Assembly: GCF_014174255.1 (NCBI RefSeq)
Contig: NZ_JABEQJ010000009.1
Span: forward strand, 62,001 to 126,000
Origin: Gluconacetobacter sacchari
Lineage (GTDB): Bacteria > Pseudomonadota > Alphaproteobacteria > Acetobacterales > Acetobacteraceae
DNA length: 64,000 bases
Direction of reading: 5' to 3'
The notes under the pieces are model-generated. The model searched no databases. It was given only the letters and a program-made list of their open reading frames with translations, and was not told the origin of the DNA. Shown piece after piece: positions 35,938-44,527 of this stretch (position 1 is the first letter of the stretch; each line of letters opens with the position of its first letter). Position numbers and translations under genes: made by a program.

Positions 35938-36364
35938 CCCGATTGCGCTGGAGTTGCTGATAGACCCCGAGCCGATCGGCAATCTGCCAATGTCCGGTCA
36001 GCCGTTCCTCGCGATCGAACGTATAGACGGTCGCGCCCGACATCCGGATCGTCCTGCCCGTCGGCGGGAAATCCGCCACCGCGCCGAGATGGGTCGCCTT
36101 CCACAGCCACGTCATGGCAACGCCGTCACCATCGGCGAGCAGGGCCTGGATCTCGAAGGCCTGATCGGGAAACGCTGCCCGTAGCGTTTGAATGCGTTGC
36201 CTGAAGGCGCTGCGATCCAGCGCCTTGCCCTCCCACGGATCGCCTGGGTCGTGACGGATCGTGTATGTATCCGCGAGATAGGCGTCGACGGCGGCGACGT
36301 CGCCGTCATTCCAGACGCTCCGAATGAAGGATGCCAGACGCCGCTTGCGCCGGGTGTCCGTCAC
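35924..36364 (-). CDS. SnoaL-like (NTF2-fold) protein
   Basis: A 146-residue NTF2-like protein of the SnoaL ester-cyclase group. Typical landmarks are FIRSVWNDGDVAAVDAYLAD at the start, the central VAMTWLWKATHLG, and GRTIRMSGATVYTFDREERL. The fold forms a cone-shaped pocket; function as polyketide cyclase is possible but not implied. Its GTG start at 36364 overlaps the DUF2239 stop (GTGA), so it is the second gene of that operon. Confidence 0.85.
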   Translation of the reverse strand: MTDTRRKRRLASFIRSVWNDGDVAAVDAYLADTYTIRHDPGDPWEGKALDRSAFRQRIQTLRAAFPDQAFEIQALLADGDGVAMTWLWKATHLGAVADFPPTGRTIRMSGATVYTFDREERLTGHWQIADRLGVYQQLQRNRVIPD

Positions 36365-36990
36365 GACCCGGTCTTCTGCGCGGGGAGCGGGCGTGCCAGC
36401 ATCAGGGCATGGGCTTTCACGTCGGCCGGCCAGTCGCGCATATGACCGGCGAAGGCGGAATCGTCACCGGAGAACAGCGCGCGCGTCGCCTCCTCGAAGC
36501 CGGGCAGGTTGCCGGCCAGAGCCGACAGGAAACGATAGGTTCTTTCCCTGGCGTCCCGTATCCCGGTTTGCCCGCCATCCGAACGGCGGGCCTGATCGAC
36601 AAGCCGGCGCAGCATTTGCGACGCACCGCCGGGCTGGGCGGCAAGCCATTCCCAATGGCGTGGCAGCAGCGTGACCTCGCGCGCGACGACCCCGAGCTTC
36701 GGACGGCCGCGGCCGGTATGCGACACGTCGCCGGTCGGCTGGCGCCGGGCTTTGCCGGCATGGGCCACGGCTTTGCCCTGTATCGTCAGTCGCGCGACAA
36801 TGTCGGCGGTGCTGCCGCGAAGGTCGAGGTCCACGACGCCGCCCGTGGCGTCGTCGAATACGAGGACAGCGTCACCGACCATCGCGGGGTCCACTTCCTT
36901 GACCGCAAGGGCGACGTCGATCAGCGCGCCGCCGGCAAGCTTTCGGGTGCCTGTAAACGCAGTGCAGGGCTTTGAGAGATAATCTGACAT
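36361..36990 (-). CDS. DUF2239 family protein
   Basis: A 209-residue protein of the DUF2239 family. Conserved stretches include the opening MSDYLSKPCTAFTGTRKLAG, GRGRPKLGVVAREVTLLPRH and WEWLAAQPGGASQMLRRLVD. The GRPKLGVV...VTLLP segment looks like a DNA- or nucleic-acid-contacting arm, but no function is proven. There is no ribosome site before ATG 36990; the -10 lies only six bases upstream, so the mRNA is probably leaderless. A GIY-YIG gene is divergent from it across a promoter with repeated CCCGGGT sites. Confidence 0.9.
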   Translation of the reverse strand: MSDYLSKPCTAFTGTRKLAGGALIDVALAVKEVDPAMVGDAVLVFDDATGGVVDLDLRGSTADIVARLTIQGKAVAHAGKARRQPTGDVSHTGRGRPKLGVVAREVTLLPRHWEWLAAQPGGASQMLRRLVDQARRSDGGQTGIRDARERTYRFLSALAGNLPGFEEATRALFSGDDSAFAGHMRDWPADVKAHALMLARPLPAQKTGS

Positions 36991-36996
36991 GGCAAA

Positions 36997-37037
36997 AATA
37001 TACCCGGGTTAAATTTATCGTGTCAATATGCCCGGGT
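36997..37037 (-). promoter_or_regulatory. Sigma-70 promoter flanked by two CCCGGGT sites
   Basis: On the minus strand TTGACA (37021-37026) and TATATT (36997-37002) are spaced by 18 bp. CCCGGGT occurs at 37003-37009, within the spacer, and at 37031-37037, just upstream of the -35, 28 bp apart. The paired sites look like a repressor operator. Confidence 0.65.
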
Positions 37038-37096
37038 GATATTGTGCGTAAGATGCTGCGTACCTATGCTCGCCTCTGATGGTGGAGAAGGCGCGC

Positions 37097-37432
37097 ATGC
37101 AACGAGACGAGAGAAAGGTGGCGATCGTCGCCTACAAGGAGCGCAGAATCGAGAGCGGCGTCTATGCTGTCCGGTGCATGGCTTCGGGGGAAACATGGGT
37201 AGGCGGCGCGCCGGACCTTCGCACGATCCAGAATCGGATCTGGTTCACGCTTCGTCATCGAAGCCATCCCACTCCGTCGCTCCAGCAGGCGTGGCATCTT
37301 CACGGGGCCGACGGCCTTTGCTTCGAGGTGATCGAACGCCTGAAAGACGATGAGAGTCCGGCCGACAGGGATCGTGCTTTGAAAGATCTCGTTGTGCGAT
37401 GGGCGGACAGGCTTCGCGCCCGGCGCATCTGA
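37097..37432 (+). CDS. GIY-YIG nuclease domain protein
   Basis: A 111-residue stand-alone GIY-YIG-type protein. The degenerate motif appears as SGVYAVRC (GIY) and WVGGAPDL (YIG), followed by TIQNRIWFTLRHR with the catalytic-type Arg and FEVIERL with the Glu. GGAGAAGG precedes ATG 37097 with good spacing; the upstream ATG 37079 lacks such a site. Small single-domain GIY-YIG proteins are of uncertain function. It is divergent from DUF2239 across a shared regulatory region. Confidence 0.8.
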   Translation: MQRDERKVAIVAYKERRIESGVYAVRCMASGETWVGGAPDLRTIQNRIWFTLRHRSHPTPSLQQAWHLHGADGLCFEVIERLKDDESPADRDRALKDLVVRWADRLRARRI

Positions 37433-37528
37433 CCGCGAGGCCGTTCAGGGCGCGATAGGGCCATATGTGTGACCCTGCCCCGAACATGCCCTCGGTTTTA
37501 AGTCAGGATCCGAAGCCCCGCGTTCGGA

Positions 37529-37903
37529 TCAGGAATCCGCACCGCCTGCATGGCATGCAGGGTCCATTATGGCTGGGGTGGCAGGGCGCCCCGTTTCGCC
37601 CAGGATCGCGGCCATCAGGCCGGGGAAGCGCCGGTCCAGCGCGTCGCGGCGCAGGCTGTTCCGATGTTCCACGCCCTGGGTGGTGGTGTGCAGCACCCCG
37701 GCGGCGCGCAGGATGCGGAAATGATGCGACATGCTCGATTTCGGCCGGTCGAAGCTCAGGTCGCCGCAATTCAGGGGGCAGGCGCTGGCGGCGAGGGACC
37801 GGACGATCCGCAGGCGGTAGGGATCGGACAGCGCATGAAAGATCGCCTCCAGGGATAATGTCGCTTCATCGGGATGAGAAATGCCGCTTTCGTCTCTCGC
37901 CAT
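37529..37903 (-). CDS. ArsR family regulator
   Basis: A 124-residue winged-helix regulator. The recognition region is SSMSHHFRILRAAGVLHTTT, with the classical SxHHxxxLxxAG pattern, and the helix LSDPYRLRIVRSLA. Cysteines in ASACPLNCGDL might sense metals or thiol-reactive compounds. ATG 37903 gives normal length. It is divergent from the Old Yellow Enzyme gene across 91 bp and is likely to repress it. Regulators of this type control nemA-like reductases in response to electrophiles. Confidence 0.88.
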   Translation of the reverse strand: MARDESGISHPDEATLSLEAIFHALSDPYRLRIVRSLAASACPLNCGDLSFDRPKSSMSHHFRILRAAGVLHTTTQGVEHRNSLRRDALDRRFPGLMAAILGETGRPATPAIMDPACHAGGADS

Positions 37904-37994
37904 GGCGCCTACTCTACCCCATAATCCCATTTGTTCGATAGACATGGAACTAACGCTTTCCCCATCGGGAGGGCGGCGAGAGAAGGAATACGGC

Positions 37995-39089
37995 ATGGCT
38001 CACCTCTTTACGCCCTACACGCTGGGCGACGTGACGTTGCGCAACCGGATCGCGGTATCGCCCATGTGCCAGTATATGGCCGAAGACGGCGTGGTGAACG
38101 CGTGGCATCATGGGCATCTGGGTACGCTGGCGCGGGGCGGCGCGGGGCTGGTGGTGGTCGAGGCCTCGGCGGTTTCGCCCGAGGGCCGGATCACGCCCGG
38201 CGATGTCGGCATCTGGCGTGACGACCAGGCCGAGGCCCTGGCGCCCATCGCGCGTGCGATCGAAGCAGCCGGGTCGGTTCCGGGTATCCAGATCGCCCAT
38301 GCCGGGCGCAAGGCCAGCGCCAACCGGCCCTGGGAAGGCGACGATCACCTGCCGGACTCCGACCCGCGCGCCTGGCAGCCGATCGCGCCGTCGGCGGTGG
38401 CCTTCGGCGGAAACCTGTCCCGCCCGCCGCGCGAGATGTCGCTCGCGGATATCGAGCGGGTGCGGCAGGATTTCGTCTCCGCGGCGATTCGCGCGCGCGC
38501 GGCCGGGTTCAAATGGCTGATGCTGCATTTCGCGCATGGCTATCTGGCGCAGAGCTTCTTTTCTCCCTTCGCCAATCAACGGACGGACGTCTATGGCGGT
38601 TCCGCCGAAAACCGCGCGCGTTTCCTGATCGAGACCCTACGTGCGGTACGGGCGGTCTGGCCGGAGAACCTGCCGTTGTCGATCCGGCTGGGCGTCGTCG
38701 AATTTGCCGGCGATGACGCGGCAATGCTGGCCGAGGCCCTCGCCATGCTCCGGATCATGAAACAGGACGGGCTGGGTTTCGTGGACGTATCGATGGGCTT
38801 CAATACGCCGACGGCACGGATACCGTGGGGGCCCGGCTTCCTGGGTGCGATCGCCGGCCAGGTACGGCGCGAGACGGGGCTGCCTACGGCGACAAGCTGG
38901 AACGCCGCCAGCGCGCCGCAGCTTGCCGACGCGATCGTGCGCCAGGGTGAAGTGGATCTCGTCATGGTCGGGCGTCCGTTGCTGGCCGATCCGCACTGGC
39001 CCTATGCGGCCGCGAAGGCGCTGGGCCGCGAGGATGCCGCCGCGGTGCTGCCGCCGCCCTACGCCCACTGGCTGGCACGATACCGCTGA
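37995..39089 (+). CDS. Old Yellow Enzyme family NADH:flavin oxidoreductase (YqjM-like)
   Basis: A 364-residue FMN ene-reductase barrel. It opens LFTPYTLGDVTLRNRIAVSP with the YqjM-type active-site cysteine in SPMCQY, and has the substrate-binding QIAHAGRKAS and the FMN phosphate signature of the family (FAHGYLAQSFFSP, NQRTDVYGGS). It reduces activated C=C bonds using NAD(P)H, aiding detoxification of electrophiles. AGAAGGA precedes ATG 37995. It is divergent from the ArsR regulator. Confidence 0.95.
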   Translation: MAHLFTPYTLGDVTLRNRIAVSPMCQYMAEDGVVNAWHHGHLGTLARGGAGLVVVEASAVSPEGRITPGDVGIWRDDQAEALAPIARAIEAAGSVPGIQIAHAGRKASANRPWEGDDHLPDSDPRAWQPIAPSAVAFGGNLSRPPREMSLADIERVRQDFVSAAIRARAAGFKWLMLHFAHGYLAQSFFSPFANQRTDVYGGSAENRARFLIETLRAVRAVWPENLPLSIRLGVVEFAGDDAAMLAEALAMLRIMKQDGLGFVDVSMGFNTPTARIPWGPGFLGAIAGQVRRETGLPTATSWNAASAPQLADAIVRQGEVDLVMVGRPLLADPHWPYAAAKALGREDAAAVLPPPYAHWLARYR

Positions 39090-39124
39090 AATCACCGATT
39101 CCAGTGGATGGGACCGAATAAAAA

Positions 39125-39167
39125 ATACATCCCGATATATCTTGATATCCGATATATCGGGATGTAT
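39125..39167. promoter_or_regulatory. Perfect 17-bp inverted repeat, PadR (YqjI-like) operator
   Basis: Arms 39125-39141 and 39151-39167 are perfectly complementary over 17 bp with a nine-base spacer. The ends read ATACAT and ATGTAT, matching the general PadR-type target. A nested palindrome CCGATATATCGG spans 39149-39160. The repeat ends nine bases before the regulator ATG, so it should mediate autoregulation. Confidence 0.75.
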
Positions 39168-39176
39168 ATCGGAGCC

Positions 39177-39749
39177 ATGAGACACAGATACAGACATGAA
39201 GGCGGCCGTGACCGCCGATTTTTTTCCGCCGAGGGACCGCCCGGGTTCATGGGACATGGCCGGCATGGTGGCGGGCGGGGCGGCCGGAACCGGCTGCTGG
39301 ATTATGGCGAGATGCGCCTGCTGGTCCTGAGCCTGATCGCCGGGAAGCCGACCTATGGCTACGAACTGATCCGTATGATCGAGGAGCGGTTCGGCGGCAG
39401 CTACACGCCCAGCCCCGGCGTGATCTACCCGACGCTCACCTGGCTGGATGAAGCGGGCTATGTCCGCCTGGCCGACGCCGATGGGCGCAAGAGCTATCAC
39501 ATCATGCCTGAGGGCGAAGCGTTCCTGGCATCGAACCGCGCGGCGCTGGACGAAATTCTCGCCCGCTCGGCGACAGCGGGCGCGGAGGGCGGCGGGCGCC
39601 GCAACATTCCCGTGCCGCTGATGCGCGCCATGGAGAATCTGAGGACGGCCCTGCGTCTTCGCCTGCGCAATGGTGGGCTCGACCCGGTGACGGAACAGAA
39701 GATCACCGACCTGCTGGACGCCGCCGCCCGCGAGATCGCGCAGGCCTGA
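39177..39749 (+). CDS. yqjI-like: PadR family regulator, YqjI-like
   Basis: A 190-residue PadR repressor closely resembling E. coli YqjI. Residues 1-40 are a basic, His- and Gly-rich arm (MRHRYRHEGG..., then GHGRHGGGRGGR), shorter than the metal-binding tail of YqjI. The winged helix reads LIAGKPTYGYELIRMIEERF and SPGVIYPTLTWLDEAGYV. YqjI represses yqjH and itself, responding to nickel and iron. The neighbour 49 bp downstream is a YqjH-like siderophore reductase, supporting the assignment. GGAG precedes ATG 39177. Confidence 0.9.
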   Translation: MRHRYRHEGGRDRRFFSAEGPPGFMGHGRHGGGRGGRNRLLDYGEMRLLVLSLIAGKPTYGYELIRMIEERFGGSYTPSPGVIYPTLTWLDEAGYVRLADADGRKSYHIMPEGEAFLASNRAALDEILARSATAGAEGGGRRNIPVPLMRAMENLRTALRLRLRNGGLDPVTEQKITDLLDAAAREIAQA

Positions 39750-39798
39750 AGGCGGCGGCCGCGCCACCGGTTACTTTTTCGGATAGAGGATTCAAGAG

Positions 39799-40584
39799 AT
39801 GAGTATGCTCGACTCTCTGCTCGGTCGCGGGGCTGGTCCTGCGATCCAGCGGGTTCGTCATGAATTGCGACGGCGCACCCTCGATGTCGCGGCCGTGGAG
39901 CGGCTGACCCCGCACATGATCCGGGTGACGCTGACCGGCGCCGAACTGGCCGGGTTCGTCAGCGCCTCGCCCGACGATCATATCAAGGTCTTCGTTCCCG
40001 GTCTGGATGGCGAAGTGACGCGGCGGGACTACACGCCGCGCCGTCATGACCCGGATGGCGGGACCCTGGTCCTGGATTTCGTGAGTCATGATGGCGGCCC
40101 TGCCGTCGCCTGGGCGCGCGCTGCCCGGGTCGGGGACCGGCTGGAGATCGCCGGCCCGCGCGGCTCGCGGGTCGTGACGGGCCCGGTCGATCGCTGGCTG
40201 TTGATCGGGGACGAAACGGCGCTGCCCGCCATCGGCCGGCGGGTCGAGGAGCTTTCGGCCCGGGACCGGGTGACGAGCGTGGTGGCGGTCGCGGGCGCGG
40301 ATGACGAGCAGGTTTTCGCGACGACCGCCCGGCACGAAGCGCACTGGGTCCATCGCCCGATGGAAGAGGCCGATCAGGCGCGCGGCATTCTGGACGTGCT
40401 GGCCGCGATCGATATTCCCGACCGCACCTTCGTCTGGGTCGGGGCCGAGGCTGCCGTGGCGAAGGCGGTGCGCCGCTACCTGCTGGACAATCGCGGGATC
40501 GCCGCGCAGTGGATCATGGCATCGGGCTACTGGGTCATGGGCACCGCCGACGCGGATGTGCAGCATGTCGGCGAGGACGCCTGA
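39799..40584 (+). CDS. yqjH-like: Siderophore-interacting protein, NADPH-dependent ferric reductase (YqjH/ViuB type)
   Basis: A 261-residue FAD/NAD(P)H reductase of the siderophore-interacting protein family, which reduces Fe(III)-siderophore complexes in the cytoplasm to free the iron. It has the FAD motif RDYTPRR and the ViuB segments DDHIKVFVPG and WLLIGDETALPAIGRR, and ends in SGYWVMG. The first 20 residues give a basic N-terminal arm. It lies behind the YqjI-like regulator, in the same transcription direction. Confidence 0.94.
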   Translation: MSMLDSLLGRGAGPAIQRVRHELRRRTLDVAAVERLTPHMIRVTLTGAELAGFVSASPDDHIKVFVPGLDGEVTRRDYTPRRHDPDGGTLVLDFVSHDGGPAVAWARAARVGDRLEIAGPRGSRVVTGPVDRWLLIGDETALPAIGRRVEELSARDRVTSVVAVAGADDEQVFATTARHEAHWVHRPMEEADQARGILDVLAAIDIPDRTFVWVGAEAAVAKAVRRYLLDNRGIAAQWIMASGYWVMGTADADVQHVGEDA

Positions 40585-40639
40585 GAGGCTTTTCGGCGAT
40601 GCGCGCGGCGGCGAGCCGACGCTCCGACCGCAGGTGCCC

Positions 40640-41806
40640 TTACGACTGGTCTTCGCGGATGGGCGGCGCGATCGGCGCGCGCACCAGCAGATAGGGCGGC
40701 TGGCGCAGATCCTTGCCGCCATTGAAGCCCGCCAGGCGGTTCCACTGGCCCAGCGTGCAGTAGACATGGGTAAGGGTGGCGAAAATACCGTCCGGCCAGA
40801 CGATGCGGGGGTCGCGGACCACGACGTCGATCGTGCCGTCTTCCGGTCGCCAGCGCATGATCGCATCATGCTCGCCCGCGGTCAGATAGATCCGGCCTCG
40901 CGCGTCGGTGGCCAGTCCGTCGGTCATGACTTTTTCGCCGTGATCCCTGACCCCGGCGGCGAGCTGTGCGTCGGTCGCGTCGAAATCCGACAGCAGCGCC
41001 GTGGGGATGCTGTAGAGGCGGCGGCTGGTCAGCGGCGAATAATACAGAATCGTGCTGTCCGGGCTGAGGGTGATGCTGTCCACGCCGCCGATCGGGAAGG
41101 TCGGGTGCCTGGGGTCGTAGCGCAGCGGGCGGCCCTCAAGCACGGTCAGGAACCCTTTCTCGGCCTGGACCGAAGGATGATCGGCCAGGACGCGGCGCTG
41201 GCGGCCCGTGGCGATATCGACCACGACCAGCGCGGGCGCGGTGCCGAAGGAGGAATCCGCGACATAGGCCGTGCCGAGCGCCCCGTGGGTCAGGTCGACG
41301 CGCAGATCGTTCATGTGGCTGTCGGGCCGCATGGTGGGCGGGACCAGCACGATGCTGGCGATCAGCCGGTCGGTCGCGGGGTCGATGCCGATCACTTTCG
41401 CCGCTCCGGGCGCGATGGGCTGCCCGACGATCTTGCCGTCATCGATGGCCCAGAGCCGCCCCCTGCTGTCCGTGGTCATGCCGTGGATCGAGACCAGCCG
41501 GTGGTCCGGCGAGGCGGATGACGGCAGGCTGAGCGCCTTGTCGGGATAGGGAACCAGCACATCACCCTTCAGTTCGGCCAGCGTCGCCTTGCTGTGGTTT
41601 TCGGCGTGGCGGGGAAAGCCGATGAAGATGCGATGATCCGGCGTGACGGCGATCCCGGACGGGCCGGGGCCATAGAATTCGGCGACGATGTCCAGCGATC
41701 CGGCCGGGGCCGTGTCGCCCGAGACCGTGCCGGCGCGCCCCGGGGCGGGCAGGACGGGCAGGAGGCTGGCACCAGCGGCGGCGGCGAGCAGGTCGCGACG
41801 ATTCAA
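40640..41806 (-). CDS. Yellow/major royal jelly family secreted protein
   Basis: A 388-residue secreted beta-propeller of the bacterial MRJP/Yellow type. The signal peptide NRRDLLAAAAGASLLPVL has a twin-arginine-like start. Blades such as GIAVTPDHRIFIGFPRH, HMNDLRVDLTHGALGTAYVAD and GVDSITLSPDSTILYY are family landmarks. The reaction is unknown; relatives bind small molecules or act as lactonases. The start codon is TTG at 41806, with GGGAG nine bases upstream. It is convergent with the YqjH-like gene. Confidence 0.85.
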   Translation of the reverse strand: MNRRDLLAAAAGASLLPVLPAPGRAGTVSGDTAPAGSLDIVAEFYGPGPSGIAVTPDHRIFIGFPRHAENHSKATLAELKGDVLVPYPDKALSLPSSASPDHRLVSIHGMTTDSRGRLWAIDDGKIVGQPIAPGAAKVIGIDPATDRLIASIVLVPPTMRPDSHMNDLRVDLTHGALGTAYVADSSFGTAPALVVVDIATGRQRRVLADHPSVQAEKGFLTVLEGRPLRYDPRHPTFPIGGVDSITLSPDSTILYYSPLTSRRLYSIPTALLSDFDATDAQLAAGVRDHGEKVMTDGLATDARGRIYLTAGEHDAIMRWRPEDGTIDVVVRDPRIVWPDGIFATLTHVYCTLGQWNRLAGFNGGKDLRQPPYLLVRAPIAPPIREDQS

Positions 41807-42006
41807 TGGTCAGTTCTCCCTTGCGCGGGTTCGGGGCGACGCGTGCCGGATAATATCCTTTACCTCATAAGGTCATGGATCGATCGCGCCGAATGAAATG
41901 GTTTTTATGATGAGTCTGTCTTCCGTGGACCTCACCGATTGGGCGGGGAGCAGCGTCCACAGCGGGGCGACGTCGCGCCACGACGGATCGCCATGCCATA
42001 TTTTAT

Positions 42007-42035
42007 TTGCGAATGAGTATCAATATCGATATATG
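42007..42035 (+). promoter_or_regulatory. Promoter with embedded Fur box upstream of siderophore receptor
   Basis: The layout repeats the bfr promoter: TTGCGA (42007-42012), 17-bp spacer, TATATG (42030-42035). The 19-mer 42009-42027 matches the Fur consensus at 14 of 19 positions and covers most of the spacer. Iron repression of the receptor is expected. Confidence 0.65.
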
Positions 42036-42071
42036 CAAGGTGTCCCATATGTCGAAATGAAACAGGATGCC

Positions 42072-44474
42072 ATGAGCCGTTTTATCAGCCGTTGCCTTCA
42101 ACCCCTGCCGGTGATGACCGGGCTAGTCCTTGCCGCCTCGGCCGCCCAGGCTGCGACAGTCGATATGACGACTGATTCTCACCGAAAACACGAGCGCACC
42201 GACGATCGGAAACGCCAGAAGGACGCCCCGCGCGCGGACGGTGCGAAACCGACGGTGGCCGGCGACACGCTCGCCGACGGAGGTGGCGCTGCGGAGACGG
42301 TGACGGTCGTCGGCCATGGCTTCAACACGCTTCATGAACCGAGCGGCCTGTCGCGGATGCCGCAGGATGTGCTGCACACCCCGCAGCAGATCAACGTCGT
42401 CCCGCAGGCATTGATGAAACAGCAGAATGTCAAATCGCTCGACGAGGCCCTGCGCAACGTCCCCGGCGTCACGTCCTCGATCGGTGAAGGCGCCGGCGGC
42501 ATGAACGGCGACCAGTTCCTGATCCGGGGATTCCAGGCGCAGAACGACATCTATGAAGACGGGCTGCGTGATTTCGGGGTTTATAGCCGGGACGCCTTCA
42601 ACCTGGAGACGATTTCGGTCATCAAGGGGCCGTCGTCCGAAGTATTTGGAAACGGCACGACGGGCGGCGCGATCAATATGAAGAGCAAGACGCCCGGCCT
42701 GACCGACCGCTATGCCGCCGATTTCAGCGGCGGATCGGGGTCCTATTATCGTGGTACGCTCGATTTCAACAAGCGGCTCGACAGCACCACGGCCATCCGT
42801 ATCGCCGGCATGGGGAACGAGAACGCCATCGTCGGCCGAGACTTTCTTTATTCGCATCGCTGGGGAATCGCGCCGTCGATCGCCTTCGGGCTTGGCCGGC
42901 GTACGACGCTGATCTTGCAGTACATGCACCAGCAGGAAAATTCGATCCCCGATTTCGGTGTCCCCGTCGTCAAAAAGCCTGGCGCCCCCTATGGAGAACC
43001 GATCACCGAATACGGGATTCGCCGCACCAATTTCTACGGCACGAACAATGACCAGAACGCAACCAACGACAATATGGAAACCGCGCGCTTTTCCTTCAGA
43101 CTGAACAGGCACATCACCTTTTACGATGATCTGCGCGGTGGCGAATATTATCGTACCTTCGCGGCATCGAAGGCGACATGCGATGCGACCTGCGTCAATA
43201 CGTATTTTCTGGGCAATCCCGATGCGGCCCTGGTCGCCCGGTCCGGCCCGGTCGGTGCCGGCAAGGGGGTGGGGCCGGGCACCTACATGGCGCCGCTGCC
43301 CTATCAGCAGAGAAGCTGGTCGGTGCAGAATGTCGGCTCCATGGTCGCCGACTTCGATACCGGCTTCCTGAAACATCAGGTCGTGGCCGGGTTCGATATC
43401 GAGCGCGTGAACGACGTGCGCGCGCAATCGACCTATCTGAAGGCGAAACCCTACGCCAATCTGGTCAATCCCGATCCGTATGTCGGCAATCTCGACCTCG
43501 TGCCGGGCGAGGCCAACCCGGGTGGCCTGGTCACGCTGGGCAGCCTGGGGGCCAAGCCACACAGCAACGGGTATGGATTCGATACCGGGCTGTTCTTCTT
43601 CGACCAGATCTGGTTCACGAAATGGCTTTCGGTCAAGGGCGGTTTCCGCTGGGATCGCTGGCAGACCAGCTACAATCTGACCGGCGGCAATATCGCGAAA
43701 AATCCCGATATCCACTTCCATGATGTCAGCAGCGTCTTCAACCCCAATGTCAGCCTGGTGCTGACGCCGGACGCCCACCAGACCTATTATTTCACCTGGG
43801 CTAACTCGACGACGCCGATGGGCATGTATGTCACCAACGGCTCGGTGCCGATCCGCCCGGGCACCAATTCCTACGCCAGCCCGGAAAAGGCCAATCTGTA
43901 CGAAGTCGGAGCGAAATACAGTGCCTTCCATGACCGGATCGGCTTCACGGCGTCCCTGTTCCGGCTGGAAAAGGGCAATGCGCTGAATGCCGACCCGGTG
44001 ACGGGCGAGATCCTGGGCAGTTCGGACCAGCAGCGCAACCAGGGGCTGGAACTCTCCGTGGGCGGCATGATCATGCGAGGGTGGAATATCAGCGCGACCT
44101 ACGCCCTGTATGACAGCGACACGACCGCATCAGGCACCGCGGCCAATCGCGGCAGGCAGGTGCAATATGTGCCGCATAATCAAGCAACGCTGTGGTCCGT
44201 GTATGAAGCCTTTCCGGCGAAGCCGTATAATATCGCCTTCGGCGGCGGTTTGACCTGGCGCCAGCATGTGTGGCTGGACGCGGCCAACACGATGCGCGCA
44301 CCGGCCAACCTCGATTTCGACGCCGTCCTGTCGCATCGCCTCAACGAGCACTGGAAGATCGCGATGAACGGCTACAATCTGGCCAACAGGCTGAATTATC
44401 AGAGCCTGTTCTCCAATCGCGCGACACCGACGGCGGGCCGGACCTTCATGGGGCAGATCAGCTTCACATATTGA
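42072..44474 (+). CDS. TonB-dependent siderophore receptor
   Basis: An 800-residue outer-membrane siderophore receptor resembling the Fiu/FhuE group. After the signal peptide (TGLVLAASAAQA) and TonB box (ETVTVVGHGF), the plug has QQINVVPQALMKQQNVKSLD and NGDQFLIRGFQAQNDIYEDG, then a 22-strand barrel ending in GRTFMGQISFTY with aromatic C-terminus. ATG 42072 has AGGA at suitable spacing; 42057 is an alternative. The ligand is likely a ferric siderophore, perhaps catecholate. A Fur box lies 45 bp upstream. No inner-membrane uptake genes are adjacent. Confidence 0.93.
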   Translation: MSRFISRCLQPLPVMTGLVLAASAAQAATVDMTTDSHRKHERTDDRKRQKDAPRADGAKPTVAGDTLADGGGAAETVTVVGHGFNTLHEPSGLSRMPQDVLHTPQQINVVPQALMKQQNVKSLDEALRNVPGVTSSIGEGAGGMNGDQFLIRGFQAQNDIYEDGLRDFGVYSRDAFNLETISVIKGPSSEVFGNGTTGGAINMKSKTPGLTDRYAADFSGGSGSYYRGTLDFNKRLDSTTAIRIAGMGNENAIVGRDFLYSHRWGIAPSIAFGLGRRTTLILQYMHQQENSIPDFGVPVVKKPGAPYGEPITEYGIRRTNFYGTNNDQNATNDNMETARFSFRLNRHITFYDDLRGGEYYRTFAASKATCDATCVNTYFLGNPDAALVARSGPVGAGKGVGPGTYMAPLPYQQRSWSVQNVGSMVADFDTGFLKHQVVAGFDIERVNDVRAQSTYLKAKPYANLVNPDPYVGNLDLVPGEANPGGLVTLGSLGAKPHSNGYGFDTGLFFFDQIWFTKWLSVKGGFRWDRWQTSYNLTGGNIAKNPDIHFHDVSSVFNPNVSLVLTPDAHQTYYFTWANSTTPMGMYVTNGSVPIRPGTNSYASPEKANLYEVGAKYSAFHDRIGFTASLFRLEKGNALNADPVTGEILGSSDQQRNQGLELSVGGMIMRGWNISATYALYDSDTTASGTAANRGRQVQYVPHNQATLWSVYEAFPAKPYNIAFGGGLTWRQHVWLDAANTMRAPANLDFDAVLSHRLNEHWKIAMNGYNLANRLNYQSLFSNRATPTAGRTFMGQISFTY

Positions 44475-44490
44475 GGCGGCGCGCATTCGC

Positions 44491-44522
44491 AAAAAAGGCT
44501 TCCGGCGATAAAAACGGAGCCC
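44491..44522 (-). terminator. Intrinsic terminator after priA
   Basis: On the minus strand a stem GGCTCCG/CGGAAGCC with one bulge is followed directly by TTTTTT (from the A-run 44491-44496). It lies six bases past the priA stop. Confidence 0.7.
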
Positions 44523-44527
44523 GATAC

